Origin: Lenzites betulinus
Taxonomy: Eukaryota > Basidiomycota > Agaricomycetes > Polyporales > Polyporaceae
Assembly (NCBI GenBank): GCA_022264855.1
Contig: JABYQU010000023.1
Coordinates: 468,670-532,669 of the forward strand
Reading direction: 5' to 3'
DNA: 64,000 bases
Translations under genes and position numbers: made by a program
Shown here: positions 10,965-23,165 of the stretch, piece after piece
Layout of the letters: each line of letters starts with the position of its first letter
How positions within the stretch are numbered: position 1 is the first letter of the stretch
The notes under the pieces: model-generated
Told to the model about the DNA's origin: nothing
The model's database searches: none
Seen by the model: the letters and a program-made list of their open reading frames with translations, nothing else

Positions 10965-12736
10965 GTCAGAGCGATGCTGGACCAGTGCAGCTTGTGGGGA
11001 GGAAAGAGGACCGACGATGAGTCGGAGTGCTCATGGCCGCTATATACTGAGGTTGCGTTCAGCGTCCCGGAATACTTCAAACAATCACACCATGTACCTA
11101 TCATCCGAACCCCGAAGCAAGAGTGTATGCAGATGCCATCCGCCATGGCAGCCGCACCCCACGGTCCGTGGCTTCCTCCGCCTCCTCTGCCCTCGTTATG
11201 GTGCACGTGTATACGCCGAACTGATAGTTGCTGATATGCAGTATTCAGCTCCAGGGTTTGCTCCCGCAGCTGCACATGCAGGGTCCGGGCCCGCCGCAGA
11301 AAGAGGGCTTCGGCACACAAACGAGGATAGCAAACGCACTCGTATGCCGCTGCCAGTATGCTTTGATTTTCACCGCGCTCGCCGCGCTCGAAGACACGGG
11401 GGAGCGTCTTCTGCTGCGAGAAGTTCAGCTATGCAGGTGTGGGCGAATCTTGGAGCTGAAATGCTTACTCCACAGGCCTCAAAGCTGAAAACTCGGTGAT
11501 CAGGCCTCAGACCTCAGGGCCCGCCACATTTAGTCCGCGCCATGGGCCTATTCGGAGAAGGTAATGAGCTAGCGGGGGTTGGTTTACTGGCAGTGCTGGG
11601 CGATATTATATACTAAAACCTGCAAGACGGCAAGCCGAGGTATATCTACGTGAGATGGTAAGAAGGTGAGCCCTCAAAGTGGGAATGGACCCTTCATCGC
11701 AACCCCGTCCCATTCAGCTCTCAGCTGCTCTGTCAGCTCTCTCGCGCGCTCGTAGTATGGTACTTTGGGCCAACCTCGCAACAGCCAATCTCCATGTAGA
11801 GAAGCGACACGTTCTACTCGTACTCGGCCTCCACCGCCTCGCTGAAGTCGAGACTTTTCCCAGGAAAGACAACGCTGGGCACCTACCACGCGACATGCTA
11901 TGCCTTCCAACGCGTCGACATTGAAAGGGGAGTGCCGAAGCTTGTGTTCCATGAACTGGTCATGGCCTCAGCATGCGCGGATGGAGCAACAGTTATGCAT
12001 GCGTTGATCGCCATTGCAAAGCTTGGCAAACCCATCGGCAGGAGTTGTCCGCGAAGAGGGTTTCAAGGTCAGGTCGGTTAGAAGGCAACGTGGACAAGGT
12101 CCGAGTACTAGTGGCTATAGAGTGTTGAAATTCAGACCACAGCTCAGGACAAGTACTGGCAGTCTGTGGCGGGCCTGTGTATCAAACGGTTACAGCGAGG
12201 ACTCATAGAATCGTGACGAGACGGAATATGCACAGGTCGTACTTAGTGTCTTGGAAATATCAGCTTTGCGCGTCCGGAGAGGGGACAACAACATAGCGGG
12301 CCTCCACAAGAGGCAGCTTCAATCTTAAGCCCGAGGGAAGGCCGAGTTGGAACGTGTGGGTGGTGGTGGTTGTGGTAGAGGAGGAGATAGGAGGAAGTCC
12401 TCACATTGCCGCCCAAGCGCTTGACTAACCGGCACCAAAAGGTGTTATTACTGGGCGGAGGCAGCATGGCGGCCGGGGGCTGCTCACTGATATAGCGTGT
12501 AGTTGGGATATGCTGGAGTAACGTCTGATTCGTCGGACGTGGATGTAATATCGTATGTAGCTAGAGGTGTCCAATAAATATGCATGCGTAAGTTCAAAGG
12601 GTTCCGCGCCACGACTCTCCCCAACTCTACCTAGTATGTGCTCATGATCATAGTATCCAAGCATTTGCGTCGTCCTCGTCCATTAATCTACACTCATCCC
12701 ATAATATACAGCGTCCCACCAGCAACCATACACGAC
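10965..12736. other. Long intergenic region, possibly with a decayed gene
   Basis: This is a 1.77-kb stretch without an acceptable gene. Short frames at 11228-11488 (+) and 11674-11952 (-) contain protein-like pieces, for example YERARELTEQLRAEWDGV on the minus strand. They have no continuous reading frame or plausible splice structure, so a gene relic is possible but unproven. I see no repeats, RNA genes or transposon ends. Confidence 0.35.
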
Positions 12737-14527
12737 TCACACGCTGCCTACCAGCAGCCGCCGTCTGCGCACCTCCGACAGCTCCATATAGTCCGTGGCG
12801 TCGGTGCACGACTCGGTCCAGCGGGAGTCGTGCGACGAGTACAGCGCGGAGTCGACGTCCACCGGCCCGCGCATCGACATGACGGCCTGGTGCGCGAAGC
12901 GGATCGCTGCTACGTCGTCGTAGTTGTCGTCGGGGTCGGCTGCGCGGGAGTCGCTCATGCCGTGGCCCATCATGACACGCTTGTTCGCGGCTTGCAGCGC
13001 GAGCATGAAGCGGCAGATTAGGATCGCGGTGAATCTGTCGGCCCGGGCGTCAGTGAGTGAGAACGCGGTCGAAGGGGAGGAGGAGCTACTGACGGGTCGG
13101 CGAATCCGATGAAGTTGCTGAGGCTGTCTACGTGCGGGACTGCGTTGATGTTCTGCCGGCAGATCGGGTGAGTATGGTTCCTAATCATCTCGAAGACGTG
13201 CGGAGATTTACCGATGCGAAAACGAACGCAAGCTGGGCTGCAGGGAGACAGAGGAGCATTCTGTGACGGGCTCATTAGCATTGTGCGACAAACATGCATT
13301 GGAAACGGGCGCACAGGAAGTACACGCAGCCTGTTTGAGATGGATGGATGAGCATTCGCTCGGACCAATCGATCGACCGGCTCACCGTTTATGACGAGCA
13401 CTTTGCGCAGGGACGACTGCACCCCGCACGCATATGCGGACGTGCTGCTTATGGTCGTGTACCACCAGGTGACCCCGAGGACCATAAGGTTGGCGGCTAT
13501 GACGCAGGATCGAGATATCACGATGTGAATCACTGAGGAAAGTGAAGCCGGATTCAGCGATGGCCAAAGAAACGGAGAGGGGTTTCACTCCTAACGAGCC
13601 GCCATGGGTTGTTAGCTACTACATAGGGAGCGATGAACCGCGAAGCTTACGCCATAAGCATAATCACCCGTCCACGAAGGTCCACCATAGCACCCAATCA
13701 ATGGCAAGTTTTGACCCGAGATACCGTATGAGATCGCCCACTAAACACAATGTTCAGTATTGAACCGGGCAGGCAGTTGAAAAGCGTTCTGACGTACCAA
13801 CTCGAGTCCGAACGGGACGCTTGCGAGCACGAGCACGGAGATAGTGAACCACCAGTTTAATTGGCTGATAGCGGCCGTACGAAGACTAGAAAACACTATT
13901 GTCGGAACCGTGACAAGCGATCGCATGTGACAAATGCGGATGAGTGCAATGTGTATCCAGATAGTGTGCAGCACTGACCTGCCCAGACAAGATACTGCGA
14001 TATAAGTATGGGGTATTGTGCCTGTTGAAGCTTCGTGCAGCTAAACACATGTTCGTTGTTGGAAACCCGAGATAATTATGTAGCACAATGGATTGCGCAC
14101 CTCTGTACGAGAGACGCGTTAGTTCCAGAGGAGGGTCAACAAAGGAAAACCCGCGTACATCATCGTCTATCCCGGAAGCGAGCTGGATCCCTGGAAGGAT
14201 GGCGTACGCAAGGACCGAGAGGTAGCGAGTAACGAAGAAGAGCCATGTTGCGCCTGACTTCTTGCGCTTCCAGAAGAGGGCCACCTCCTCACTGAAAGTG
14301 ATGATGTACTCGAATGAAATTAGAGCTATTCAACGACGAGGTTGAGTCGGGGGAGAAAGGAAGGATCGAAGTGTTCGACTCACTGATGACCCCAACGCCA
14401 ATCTGGTTGACCGTCAGCCTGTTCCGCGCCCAACGGAATTCGTTCAGTAGCTGCCACGCGATAGGTTGGAGGGGACATACAGAGTCGATAGTGTGTCCAA
14501 GTCATCACTCGAGGCTATTATGGACAT
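12737..14527 (-). CDS. DUF6533-type integral membrane protein, copy 3
   Basis: This is the third DUF6533 paralog. The ATG at 14527 gives MSIIASSDDLDTLSTL. A 30-nt-class intron (GTATGT to GGCAG) leads to LLNEFRWARNRLTVNQIGVG, then the signature helix ALISFEYIITFSEEVALFWK and RKKSGATWLFFVTRYLSVL. Later helices lie in small exons between 13,100 and 13,900, including LVLASVPFGLELVR. The last exon reads LALQAANKRVMM, then AIRFAHQAVMSM and an aspartate- and serine-rich tail ending at 12737. It keeps the glutamate and FW pair of the signature, but the upstream residues are more diverged than in copies 1 and 2. The first intron is unusually short if correct, so the extreme N-terminus is uncertain. 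Confidence 0.75.
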
Positions 14528-14994
14528 GAGGTCGGTGCCGACGTGGGCAGCGGGAGGGGATCCGCTGTCAAAATGGGGGCCAACGAGAAGAGAAAAGAGC
14601 AGTGAGCCGGCGGGTACACCTTCCGAAGTCTGCTCTGGCTAATAACAGTCCACCGCCTTCCGCTCGGAACGGTCATGGCTGCCTTGCCTTGCACCCGGGT
14701 CCCGTGAATAGCCAGGATCAAGCCAGGATCCCGCCCGTGGCGCTGTGTTTGTTAGTCGCGGGCGCTGTTTCCTACTATAGATACTGATTGGGCCCCATCA
14801 CCCATGCCGCGTTATAACGGATCGTCGGACAGCGAGCGCGCACAGCAACCGGTGTGCATGAACAAGGAGTGTGCAGGGCACGGGGAGACTAGAAGGCTTG
14901 CAGGGTGCATCATTATCGGCGCTATTGATACGTACAGGAGCGCTCGCATGTGAGCATTTTCCCCCTATCCGCGGGCGGCTTCGGCTTCCTACGT
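14528..14994. other. Intergenic region
   Basis: This is the promoter side of DUF6533 copy 3 and the 3' side of the FAD oxidoreductase gene. I see no coding, repeat or RNA feature. Confidence 0.4.
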
Positions 14995-16846
14995 CTACTC
15001 CGACTCGTGTAGACGGTTCTGAGTGAGATGATGTCTCGGGAGCCAGTCGGGCACCGTCCACTCCTTTCCGCTTATGTCGGCGAGCATCATCTGCACCACT
15101 GCTTCGGCGCTAAGAGAACATCAGCCTGCGAATGATCAACAGAGGAGAGTCCCTTACCAAGAGAAGGCGCGGGGCATACCGTGCCCTGTATATCCCGCGG
15201 AAACATACTGACCATTGTAATACGCGCCGGAGCTCGCGGAGTCGATTACCGGCCCAACCTGAATCCCGGCGTGATCAGCATTGCCCGGTTGCATGATAAC
15301 ACTGACGCGCACAAAGGGGTCCCCCGTCTTCGTGTATCCCATAATACCACTCTGTGTGCCTATCAGCTCGTGCGCAAATGGGCGCAGACCAATCGTGATG
15401 TCGACGGTACGATATTACGACGTACCCATTCCATCTCAGGTGCTTTTCCGGCTTCATACAGCCCTGGAAACACCGTCGGAAGGAACTCGCGCAACGCTTT
15501 CCCCACCTTCGGATTCACTTGAGAGTCGTCTGTGACGTAAAGCTCGAACTCGGGTTTCGACTGCTCCCGTCCGCCTCCGAGAATTACAAGCGGGTTCGTC
15601 TGGTTTGCCTCCAGTGGGCGCGGGAACCAGTATTCAAAGCCTTCGTTACCTGTGAATCCGCTAGTGGTGAGGGCGTCGAGCGTAACCCCCGCGCGTGTGG
15701 CGATAATTTGGCCTCGGGTGGGAACGATCCCCGAAGGTCCGTGGAGATGGGGAAGGAGGTGTGAAGCATAGGCGTTCGTGGCGTGGAGGACGTAAGACGC
15801 TGCGACAGGGCCGCGTGGAGTGGTAACGTTCCACCGACGGGACGAACTCTCGGAGCCGGAGATCGGGGTAATCGCCGTAGCAGGGGTGTTAGTATGCAAA
15901 GCGAGCGAAAATGTGGTAGAGTTGTCAGAGGTCTCTTTCGCAAGACGATAGAGATGGGTAACAAGCTTCAAGGGCCAGATGTTGTAGCCCGGGGTGCGAA
16001 CTGCAGGGTAGGAGGCGCCGTATTCCTGACGATCACCAAGTCAACTACGGCATATGATGGCGCGAGTTGGGCGTTTACCTTCTTAACTTGTTCTTTAGTG
16101 AGGAACTCGACACCGCTGACATCTATTCCGGCTTTCTTGGCTGCTTCATAATCTATTCTAGCCTCTGCAACCTCCGGCTCTGTGAAGAGCAGATTGGTGC
16201 GGCCACCTGCGATGAGATCAACCGCATGTTGATGCCCCGAGAGGTTCAGAATGTTGACGATCTCGGACACGGTGTGCTTCTCCAGGGCGATGGCCCGCTT
16301 AGCATCATCGACCCCGAAGAGAGCAGAGTAGGCAGCGAAATCCTGGAATACGTTCGCAGTGAGGTGGCCACCATTTCTGCCTGTGACGAATGTGAGTCGT
16401 AGGTCGCCGGGAGCGGGTAGTTCTGAAACAGACCGGTTGCTCCAGAACCTGCACATCAAATAAGAATACAAGTTGCATGTAAAGTAGAGGCACGAACAGA
16501 AATCCCTGGCCTCGAGTATGACGACCTTGAGCGGCTGGTCAGTCGCGCTCAGCAGCCGCGAAAGATGGTAGGCTGCGGAGACGCCCGTGATCCCCGAACC
16601 CAGGATCACGATATCAGCGTCTGCTGTGAGAGGGCCATCACTGCCCTCCTTGGCGAGAGGGTTGGCATCTGGAGTGTCGAGCCAAAAGGACTTGGTGGGG
16701 TTGGGCACAGGCAAGGACGCAGCCTGCGAGCTCTGAGCCGGGCCTTCAAGCACGGCTTGCTGCTGAGCGAAGACGTTGAGGAAGACGGGGAGCACGGCAG
16801 CCATGGCGAAGATGAGTCGAGAAACGGGGCTAGCAAGAAGTTGCAT
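14995..16846 (-). CDS. FAD-dependent oxidoreductase (DAO fold), likely secreted or membrane-anchored
   Basis: This is a flavoenzyme of the D-amino-acid-oxidase-like (DAO) superfamily, which oxidises C-N bonds of amines or amino acids. The ATG at 16846 starts a hydrophobic leader (SRLIFAMAAVLPVFLNVFA), consistent with a signal peptide or anchor. The dinucleotide-binding motif follows: ADIVILGSGITGVSAAYHL, then VVILEAR. After an intron comes the block GRNGGHLTANVF, typical of fungal members in which a GRNGGH motif contacts FAD. The middle reads RGPVAASYVLHATNAYASHL and PTRGQIIATR, and the C-terminal FAD-closing segment reads GIMGYTKTGDPFV, then YVSAGYTGHGMPRAFSW before the final exon and TAG at 14997-14995. 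Substrate unknown. It is divergently paired with the PanE-like gene across 298 bp. Confidence 0.85.
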
Positions 16847-17144
16847 CGGCGCAAGAGGAGAGCAACGTTCGAGCTCGCTCGAGTCAGCGCACGCCCTGGC
16901 CCGGGACAAGGTGCGATGGACGGAGACTCGGAGAGAGGCTCTGGCCAATCCAAGGCCAATCTGGCGCGGATAACGCGTCCGGGCCGGGTGCCGGGACCCA
17001 CAACCTCCCGGAGACGCCCGTCAAGTCAGATTCCCAGTCCGGGAGCTGCATCCCCTCCTCCGGCTAGCCTCCATCACCTTCAGTCGTCCAGTGAATCCAA
17101 TAGTCCCGGGGCCGCAGTGATTTCCGCCAGGCACCGTTGAGGTC
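16847..17144. promoter_or_regulatory. Shared divergent promoter, FAD oxidoreductase / PanE-like
   Basis: These 298 bp separate the two start codons, which face away from each other. The segment is GC-rich without an obvious TATA box on either side. The head-to-head layout permits co-regulation of the two redox enzymes; that is inference from spacing alone. Confidence 0.4.
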
Positions 17145-18669
17145 ATGTCTTCTCCAAGTCCGCTCAAGGACATACTCCTCATCGGATACGGTGCAGTGGG
17201 TGCTGCCTGTAAGTTTTAACTTACGAAACACCCGACTCGTAGCAGTAGCTCACTTCACGCTTGTTCCTTCAGATTCATTCGTTCTCAAACGCGGCGCTCG
17301 CGCGCGAGTTACTGTTGTCGCCAGAAGCAATTACGAAGCAGCCAAAGGTATCCACTGTCTAACCTCTGCAGAGGCTCTCAGAATTATTCTCACGGCCCTT
17401 CAGCAAAGGGTTTGGACTTCAAGAGTGTCAAATACGGCACCCATCTAGGCTGGCGTCCCGATAGACGTACGTAGTCCTTTTTCTAAAGGTTGCACCCCAT
17501 ACTCATCTGTAATATCAATATCGCGCCAGTCTGTTCGAGCATAGAGCAAGCCCTTGATAGGCCATACGACTACGTTGTACTCACCACCAAAGCCATCCCA
17601 GAAATTCAGCGCACACCATCCCTGCTCCGCTCTCTTCTAACTACACCGTACATCAACGCACACCCACAGCCGACATACGTGCTCTTCCAGAACGGCCTGA
17701 ACGTCGAGATCGACCTATACGAGGCGCTCAAGGCGCTCCGCCCCGAAGAGGAGCCCCGCATCCTCAGCAGCGCGGTGTGGATCGGCGCCGTCGCCAAGAG
17801 CGGCACCGAGGTCGAGCACGGCCCATTCGTGCGTCAAAATCTCTCTCCCCGCTCTTATGCCAGCAGCGCTCACCGCGCCCGTCGCGCGCCCAGGACCGCG
17901 TAAAACTCGGAGTCTACCGCCGCTCGACAACGGATCTGAGCACGACTCCCGCGCAGGCTGCAGCGCTCGCGGACTTTGCTGAGATCCTCGTCGCCGGCGG
18001 GTCGGAGGCCGCGGTCGTGCCCGAGATACAGCGCATCAAGTTCAGCAAGAACCTCTGGAACGCGGGGCTTGGCGCGAGCGCTGCCCTATCCCGCGCGTCG
18101 CTCCGCTGTTTCTTCCGCCCGCCGCACCGCGAGCCCGGACGCGAGGGTGAGGCGCCGGCAGCGGATGAGCCGACGCGCGAGGTTGTGGAGGCGAGGGAGA
18201 GCCCGAGCGCGCAGACGACGCGGGATATCTCGTCCGCGGCTCCTTCCGTCGGCGCGTACTCGATTCCGTACCTGTACGACGTTCTAAAGGAGATGGAGGA
18301 CCTCGGGCGGGTGCTGTTCCCGCCTGTGGGCGACGTGCCGGGGCTTGAGGAGGACTTGGCAAAGGGGACGCTCGAGCGCACGGCAAAGCTGCACGAGGGC
18401 CCGGAGAGCATGCACATTCCGAGCATGCTCGTGGATGTCCAGTTGGAGCGCCCGATGGAGGTTGAGCATGTCGTAGGCGAGGTCGTGCGGATGGGGCGAC
18501 AGGCAGGCGTGAGCCTTCCGGTGAGTTTATCCCGCATCACTTTGCGTGGTTAACAGCTTTCTGAACGCGGGACAACCCGATGCAGAGGATGGAGACGCTC
18601 TACGCGCTCTTGCTCGTCAACCAGAATCAGTTCCTGCGCAAGCTGCGGGAAGGAAAGAAGCCACTGTGA
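17145..18669 (+). CDS. Ketopantoate reductase-like protein (PanE/ApbA family)
   Basis: This belongs to the NADPH-dependent 2-dehydropantoate 2-reductase family, which in its canonical role reduces ketopantoate to pantoate for coenzyme A synthesis. The ATG at 17145 (MSSPSPLKD) leads to the Rossmann motif ILLIGYGAVGAAYSFVLKRG, interrupted by an intron after GAA. RVTVVARSN follows. The exon from about 17531 has YDYVVLTTKAIPEI and YVLFQNGLNVEIDLYEAL, matching the family blocks around the conserved lysine and asparagine. The C-terminal helical domain includes EIQRIKFSKNLWNAGLGA and ESMHIPSMLVDVQLERPMEV. The final exon (LYALLLVNQNQFLRKL) ends TGA at 18667-18669. It carries an inserted charged segment (near 18120-18220) absent from bacterial PanE, as in many fungal paralogs, so the true substrate may differ. 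Confidence 0.85.
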
Positions 18670-19399
18670 ACGTAACATTGTGCACCTTTAGATGACTTGA
18701 TACTGTACCAACTATTTGTTGGCTGCGCTGCGATCACGACATGCGAGACCCATTCATCTACCGGGATGTCTTGAGCGTAAGGCTTCGCCATCCTCTCGTG
18801 TAGCATAGGCCTCGCAGTGCAGCACAGCGCATCATCTTGGTGAGCGCACAAGGACGGAGATCGGGGATGCGATGACCATGCGGCATATATAAGAAGACCA
18901 GGGTATATCTCGATGGACATCGAAGAAGACGAGAAGGAGGGCGATGCGGCTAACGTTTATCGACCGGCACAGTTGTGAAGTATATCGGGCGCGTATGTGC
19001 AACATGTATGAAATACACGCGAGTGCACAGCCGCGCGCGGTAACCCGGGCATGTACGCTATCCAATGAGCGTTGCTGAACGATATTGGGGCCGATGCGAC
19101 AACCTTCTGCATGCGCGAGGGAGCGTGAGGATCATTCAAATTCGGTATATACCTCGCGTTCTCCACGTGCAATACGGCATGTTCACGACTCCTCGTGTAC
19201 CGCGCTTCCGCCAATCTTGAACTTCACAGCGGTTAGATTATCACCGTCAGAACCCTGCAGACGCTGCTTGCGGGCGAGATAGTCAGAGGAGCCTAGTTTG
19301 GAAGCTCAATCTCGGCCTGTGAAGAGCTTGAGTCGCGTGTTCAGCTCAGCGAAGGGACCCTGAAGCAGCTGCCACTGGGACGTACAATATCTTTGCTTC
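18670..19399. other. Intergenic region
   Basis: About 730 bp lie between the PanE-like gene and an aldo-keto reductase relic. No coding frame with recognisable content, repeat or RNA gene is visible. Confidence 0.4.
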
Positions 19400-19800
19400 A
19401 GGGAGCCCCATGTCGAACGGCTTGGCGGCCTCGATCACCCCGCCATGCTCATCAGTGAGACTCAGCCGCGGCGCGTCCACGTTCCGCGGCAGGGGCTCGA
19501 CCCTGCACCCGCCCGACGATGGGGAACACGAACGTGACGGCGCCGTGCGCAGCACCGTGACGTACGCGATCCCCACCGCGCCAGTGTGCATGTCTTTGCC
19601 TGCGCCGACCTCGCGCGCGAGCACGTCGCATGACCGGCGGGCGCCCGCCCTCGCCAGAGACTGCGCAGCGCGCCTCCTCGGCGTCCCTGCGGATGTGCCC
19701 GGCGACGAGCGCGAGGCCTTCGTGCCGAGACATAGGCAGAATTTCGCGCTGAGTCGATGTCGCGTGTGAGCATGAGACAATATGGCTTGAAAACCGACGA
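19400..19800 (-). pseudogene. Aldo-keto reductase relic (aryl-alcohol dehydrogenase type)
   Basis: These are fragments in alternating minus-strand frames that line up with the C-terminal third of fungal AAD-type aldo-keto reductases. In order: PYCLMLTRDID (family: a W-nnLTRDIERD-like block), SRHEGLALVAGHIRRDAEEA (the CRHEGLALCPWG-like block with most of it replaced), AREVGAGKDMHTGAVGIAYV, VTFVFPIVG, and VEPLPRNVDAPRLSLTDEHG followed by AKPFDMGLP (the PIxGGRKVEHLKxNIEAL and PFDPGFP region). At least four frame changes occur within 400 bp, and the N-terminal two thirds with the catalytic tetrad are absent. The gene is therefore dead. Intact members reduce aromatic aldehydes during lignin-fragment metabolism. 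The family call rests on my reading of the fragments. Confidence 0.65.
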
Positions 19801-19851
19801 AGGGCGTGCGGCCGTGCGCAGAGCGTATGTATAGGCTTTTATGCCAAGCAA

Positions 19852-20517
19852 GTCAGGGAAGTCGGAGACACTTTAGATCTGGGTTGCGAGGTAGGAGGTA
19901 TAGCCAGAGAAAGTGGTGGAGAACTTTTCAGGACAGGGCGGTGGTGCGGAGGCCTCATGACGTCTGAGATGTAGGTGCCTCGGAGAAGGGATCTGTCAAC
20001 TACTCCCAGATGTGGATGAGAAGTGGTTACTGGGTTGCTATTGGCAGTAAGCGTGTTCAGCATCGATCCTTCCGCCATCCAATCAATTCCCACTCTTACT
20101 GTCGAAGCCAAGCCCGTCTGAGCGAAGCGAGTCATCTGCTCCAGCTTCGGATGCTCCAGAGCGCTGTGGAATGCGTGGACGTACATATCTACGCAAGTGG
20201 CGGTGTGGTTGCGGACGTATGCGCGCGTATGCGGTGTTAGACCTAGGTTGTAGAGTGTATGAGTTAGGGAGAGGACGGTGAGGACACCAAGGTCATAACA
20301 GAGTAAAGCAAAGCGACTAGTAGTTCTCTTGAACAGTGCTTCATTACCTTTGACACCAGAAATGCGGATTCCGGAAAGGGTGCAAAACAGAAGAGAGAGG
20401 ACGATGCTCAATCAATGTGATAATAGTCTATGCTTAGTATGCTACATTGCCAGGGTTGAACCTGCCACCACCCACTCACCCCGGTAGACCACATCTCGGA
20501 TGCCAACGCGTCGCCGC
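19852..20517. other. Intergenic region with an uncertain 190-codon frame
   Basis: A minus-strand open frame (20411-19839) starts MSIVLSLLFCTLSGIRISG and contains hydrophobic pieces. It matches nothing I know, has no close downstream partner exon, and sits upstream of the reductase relic. It could be a chance frame or an orphan gene; I do not call it. Confidence 0.3.
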
Positions 20518-22170
20518 TCACCCGCGGTAGTACCGCGACGGGACGAACGGCATCGGAGTGAGGACCGCACCGCGGAGCTTGCCACGGACCTCGACCGCGA
20601 CCTCGGTGCCCTTCTTATGGAAGCCGTTCTGGACATATCCCATCGCGATGTTCTTTCCAAGCGTGGGGGACGGGATGCCAGACGTCACCGCGCCTGCATG
20701 TCAGTAGGTCAGTAACGGGGCGTGCTCGAGAGAGCGAAAGACGCGCACCAATCTGCTCCTTGCCAGACGTCTCGAAGATCTTCGCGCCCTCTGTAGGAAC
20801 ATGAGCATACGACGCGGAGCGTAAAAGACGGACAACATACGTCGCGCCGGGGCGCCCTCGACGGTGAGCCCTACCCTCCTGCGGGGCGGTCCCTCCTTGA
20901 GATGTTTCAAGACGAGTTCAGCGCCGATGAAGTTACCCTCTTGCCGCCGTTCCTTCCCTAGACAAGGTTTTTAGCGCACTACCACAAGCGCGTAGAGTGT
21001 ACGACGGACCGATAACCCATGACAGGCCTGCCTCGACTGGGCTTGTGTTCTCGTCAAGGTCCTGGCCGTACAAACACATGCCCGCCTCGAGCCGCAAGCT
21101 GTCGCGGGCACCCAGGCCGGTGAGCTGCACGGGGGGCTTTGAGAGCAGTTGTGCAACCTCGACCGTTTGTGATGGCGGGATGGAGATCTACATAGCCGCA
21201 GTCAGCACATAGGAGAGAGCGGGCCAAAGGGCGGAGCAAACCTCGAAGCCGTCCTCCCCGGTGTAGCCGCCGCGAGCAACGTGGAGGCTGAAGCCCTCAA
21301 TAGGTACGAACGCGCACTTTCCAAACGTGAGCTCGCGCAAGTCAAAGGAGGTGAGTCCCTGCAGGTACTGAGCTGCCTCCGGACCTGTGCGAGGTCCGCA
21401 TGAGCATAGTACGCGTTAGCCAGGTGCGCGGATGACTTGCCTTGGAGGGCGAGAAGCCCCCAGCCATCGAGAAGCTCGTGTGAGACGGCGCCGTGCTCGC
21501 GCGCGTATTGACCCGCGTTCCATTGCTCAATTTGGGACTTGAACCAGGCCAGGTCGCGATCGCGGCGGCCGGCGTTAGTGACGACGTAGTACGAGTCCTC
21601 AGCATGCTTGGTGATGATGGTGTCATCTATAATGCCTCCCTGTTCGTTGAGGAGCACGGAGAGAGTGGAGGAGTACGGGGAGAGGGTACGGAGGGTGGAC
21701 GGCGTGAGGTGCTCCAGGAAGGCGGTGGCGGACGGGCCGCGGAAGCTGGCGCAGAGTGAGATGGAGACACGGAGAAGAGCGTTCGACATACATAGACTGA
21801 ACCATGTGTCCGACGTCGAAGAGCCCGACAGATTCGCGAACATGTTTATGGCTCGCGACTGTAGCGCGGTGAGTGCGGGAATGACAGGGAGATCACGGAG
21901 CGCGTACTGGCGCCGACGTCGCCGTAAGAGAGCGGCATGTGGTAGCCCGCAAAGGGAACCATCTTTGCGCCGTTCTGAACGTGAAAGTCGTAGAGGGGGG
22001 TTTTGGACAGCTGTGGGGGACGTGAGCGATGTCCGGACATGGCGGGCGGAGTGACGGACCGCGGACGCGCTGTGGGCCATGGACCTCGCGGGGACGCTGC
22101 GACGTGCATATCGCGCAGAGATCAAGATGGCACGGGGGAGCGGTGCGCGGGCTGCGACGAGGGCCGACAT
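20518..22170 (-). CDS. GCV1: Aminomethyltransferase, glycine cleavage system T-protein (mitochondrial)
   Basis: The T-protein transfers the aminomethyl carbon carried on lipoylated H-protein to tetrahydrofolate, releasing ammonia, in the mitochondrial matrix. I choose the ATG at 22170 because it opens an arginine- and alanine-rich targeting peptide ([20 protein letters not shown]) before the conserved start of the mature protein. That start, [20 protein letters not shown] then AGYHMPLSY, is reached through a 52-nt intron (GTCCGT to CCACAG). Later blocks include [37 protein letters not shown], and a [16 protein letters not shown] stretch. The C-terminal barrel reads [13 protein letters not shown] and [12 protein letters not shown], ending [11 protein letters not shown] with TGA at 20520-20518. 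All family regions appear present. No H-, P- or L-protein gene is nearby, as expected for a eukaryote. Confidence 0.93.
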
Positions 22171-23165
22171 GGCGGCGACGGGAGGGGGGGAGGGGGAGGA
22201 GGAGGAGGAGAGGCGGAAGGCCGCGGTCCTTGGACGTAAATCCAGGCGCCTGTCCAATCTCCATAGATTAGGCGTGTCTGCTCTAGATTAGATTAGATCC
22301 AACTTAACGTTACTGCTCCAGATTAGATTCAGTTGCTCTTGCTCCCGGCCACCACTCGCACCCACTAGTCCGTCTACATACGATGAAACTATTTGAGCCT
22401 CCGAAACCTCCATGTCAGCTTTGTGGACTTCAATAACGAATGGATATCTGGCACGAGCGCGATGACTCCAAGGCTCCCTCACGACGATGCTTCTCCGCCT
22501 CGAAGGCGCACGCACGCACGGAGGCCTCTCCACGCTAGCATCCAACGTTCAATGCCGCGGCCACGTTTGCTATGGTCAGTCACCATTCTGTGCCCCTTCT
22601 TTTCTGCGTTTTTATGGAACCTTCGGGTCGATGACAGCCGCTGACACGCCTTTGTCCGTCTGCAGATACTAGAAGCCCGAGCGTGCTGCCACGAGTTTGC
22701 GACGTTTTGTGATCTATATCCGTCCAGCCACGCGCCGTTAATGCGCTTGACTGCGGTCCACTAAATTTACCGCGCTCGGCGAGAGGCTCTACAGTTCAGG
22801 GTCGAGCGCATTCAACCTATCAGGGATATGTACAATGTGACACGAGATGAGAAGAGACAACGGCCTTCAACGGGTGTCCATCAAAGCCGGAAGGATGTAC
22901 ATGTGCCGCGTTCGTCGTTGTCGCCGTCTCCGATGACCCTGCACACCTCAAGTCAAGAGGATATTTCTACTAAACGACTGTAGGGCGACTTTCACTTGCG
23001 ACTTCTTCTGCTGCTCTTCACCGCTGCGTCGCGTTCTCTCTACCTTTCTTGTCCAACAGGACAGAACCGAACTCGCAGCGAAAACGGTGCGTCGAGCATG
23101 CGTGCCCATCGCATACTTGTCGGGGCTCCGTGACTCACTGCACTCGTCTCATACTAGTCAGCATC
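22171..23165. other. Intergenic region
   Basis: About 1 kb lies between divergent starts (GCV1 on -, MYND gene on +). Near 22280-22330 the string AGATTAGATT occurs more than once and resembles a TA-rich promoter element. A similar TCTAATCTAATC string lies at about 32372, upstream of ALG5. No gene is visible. Confidence 0.35.
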
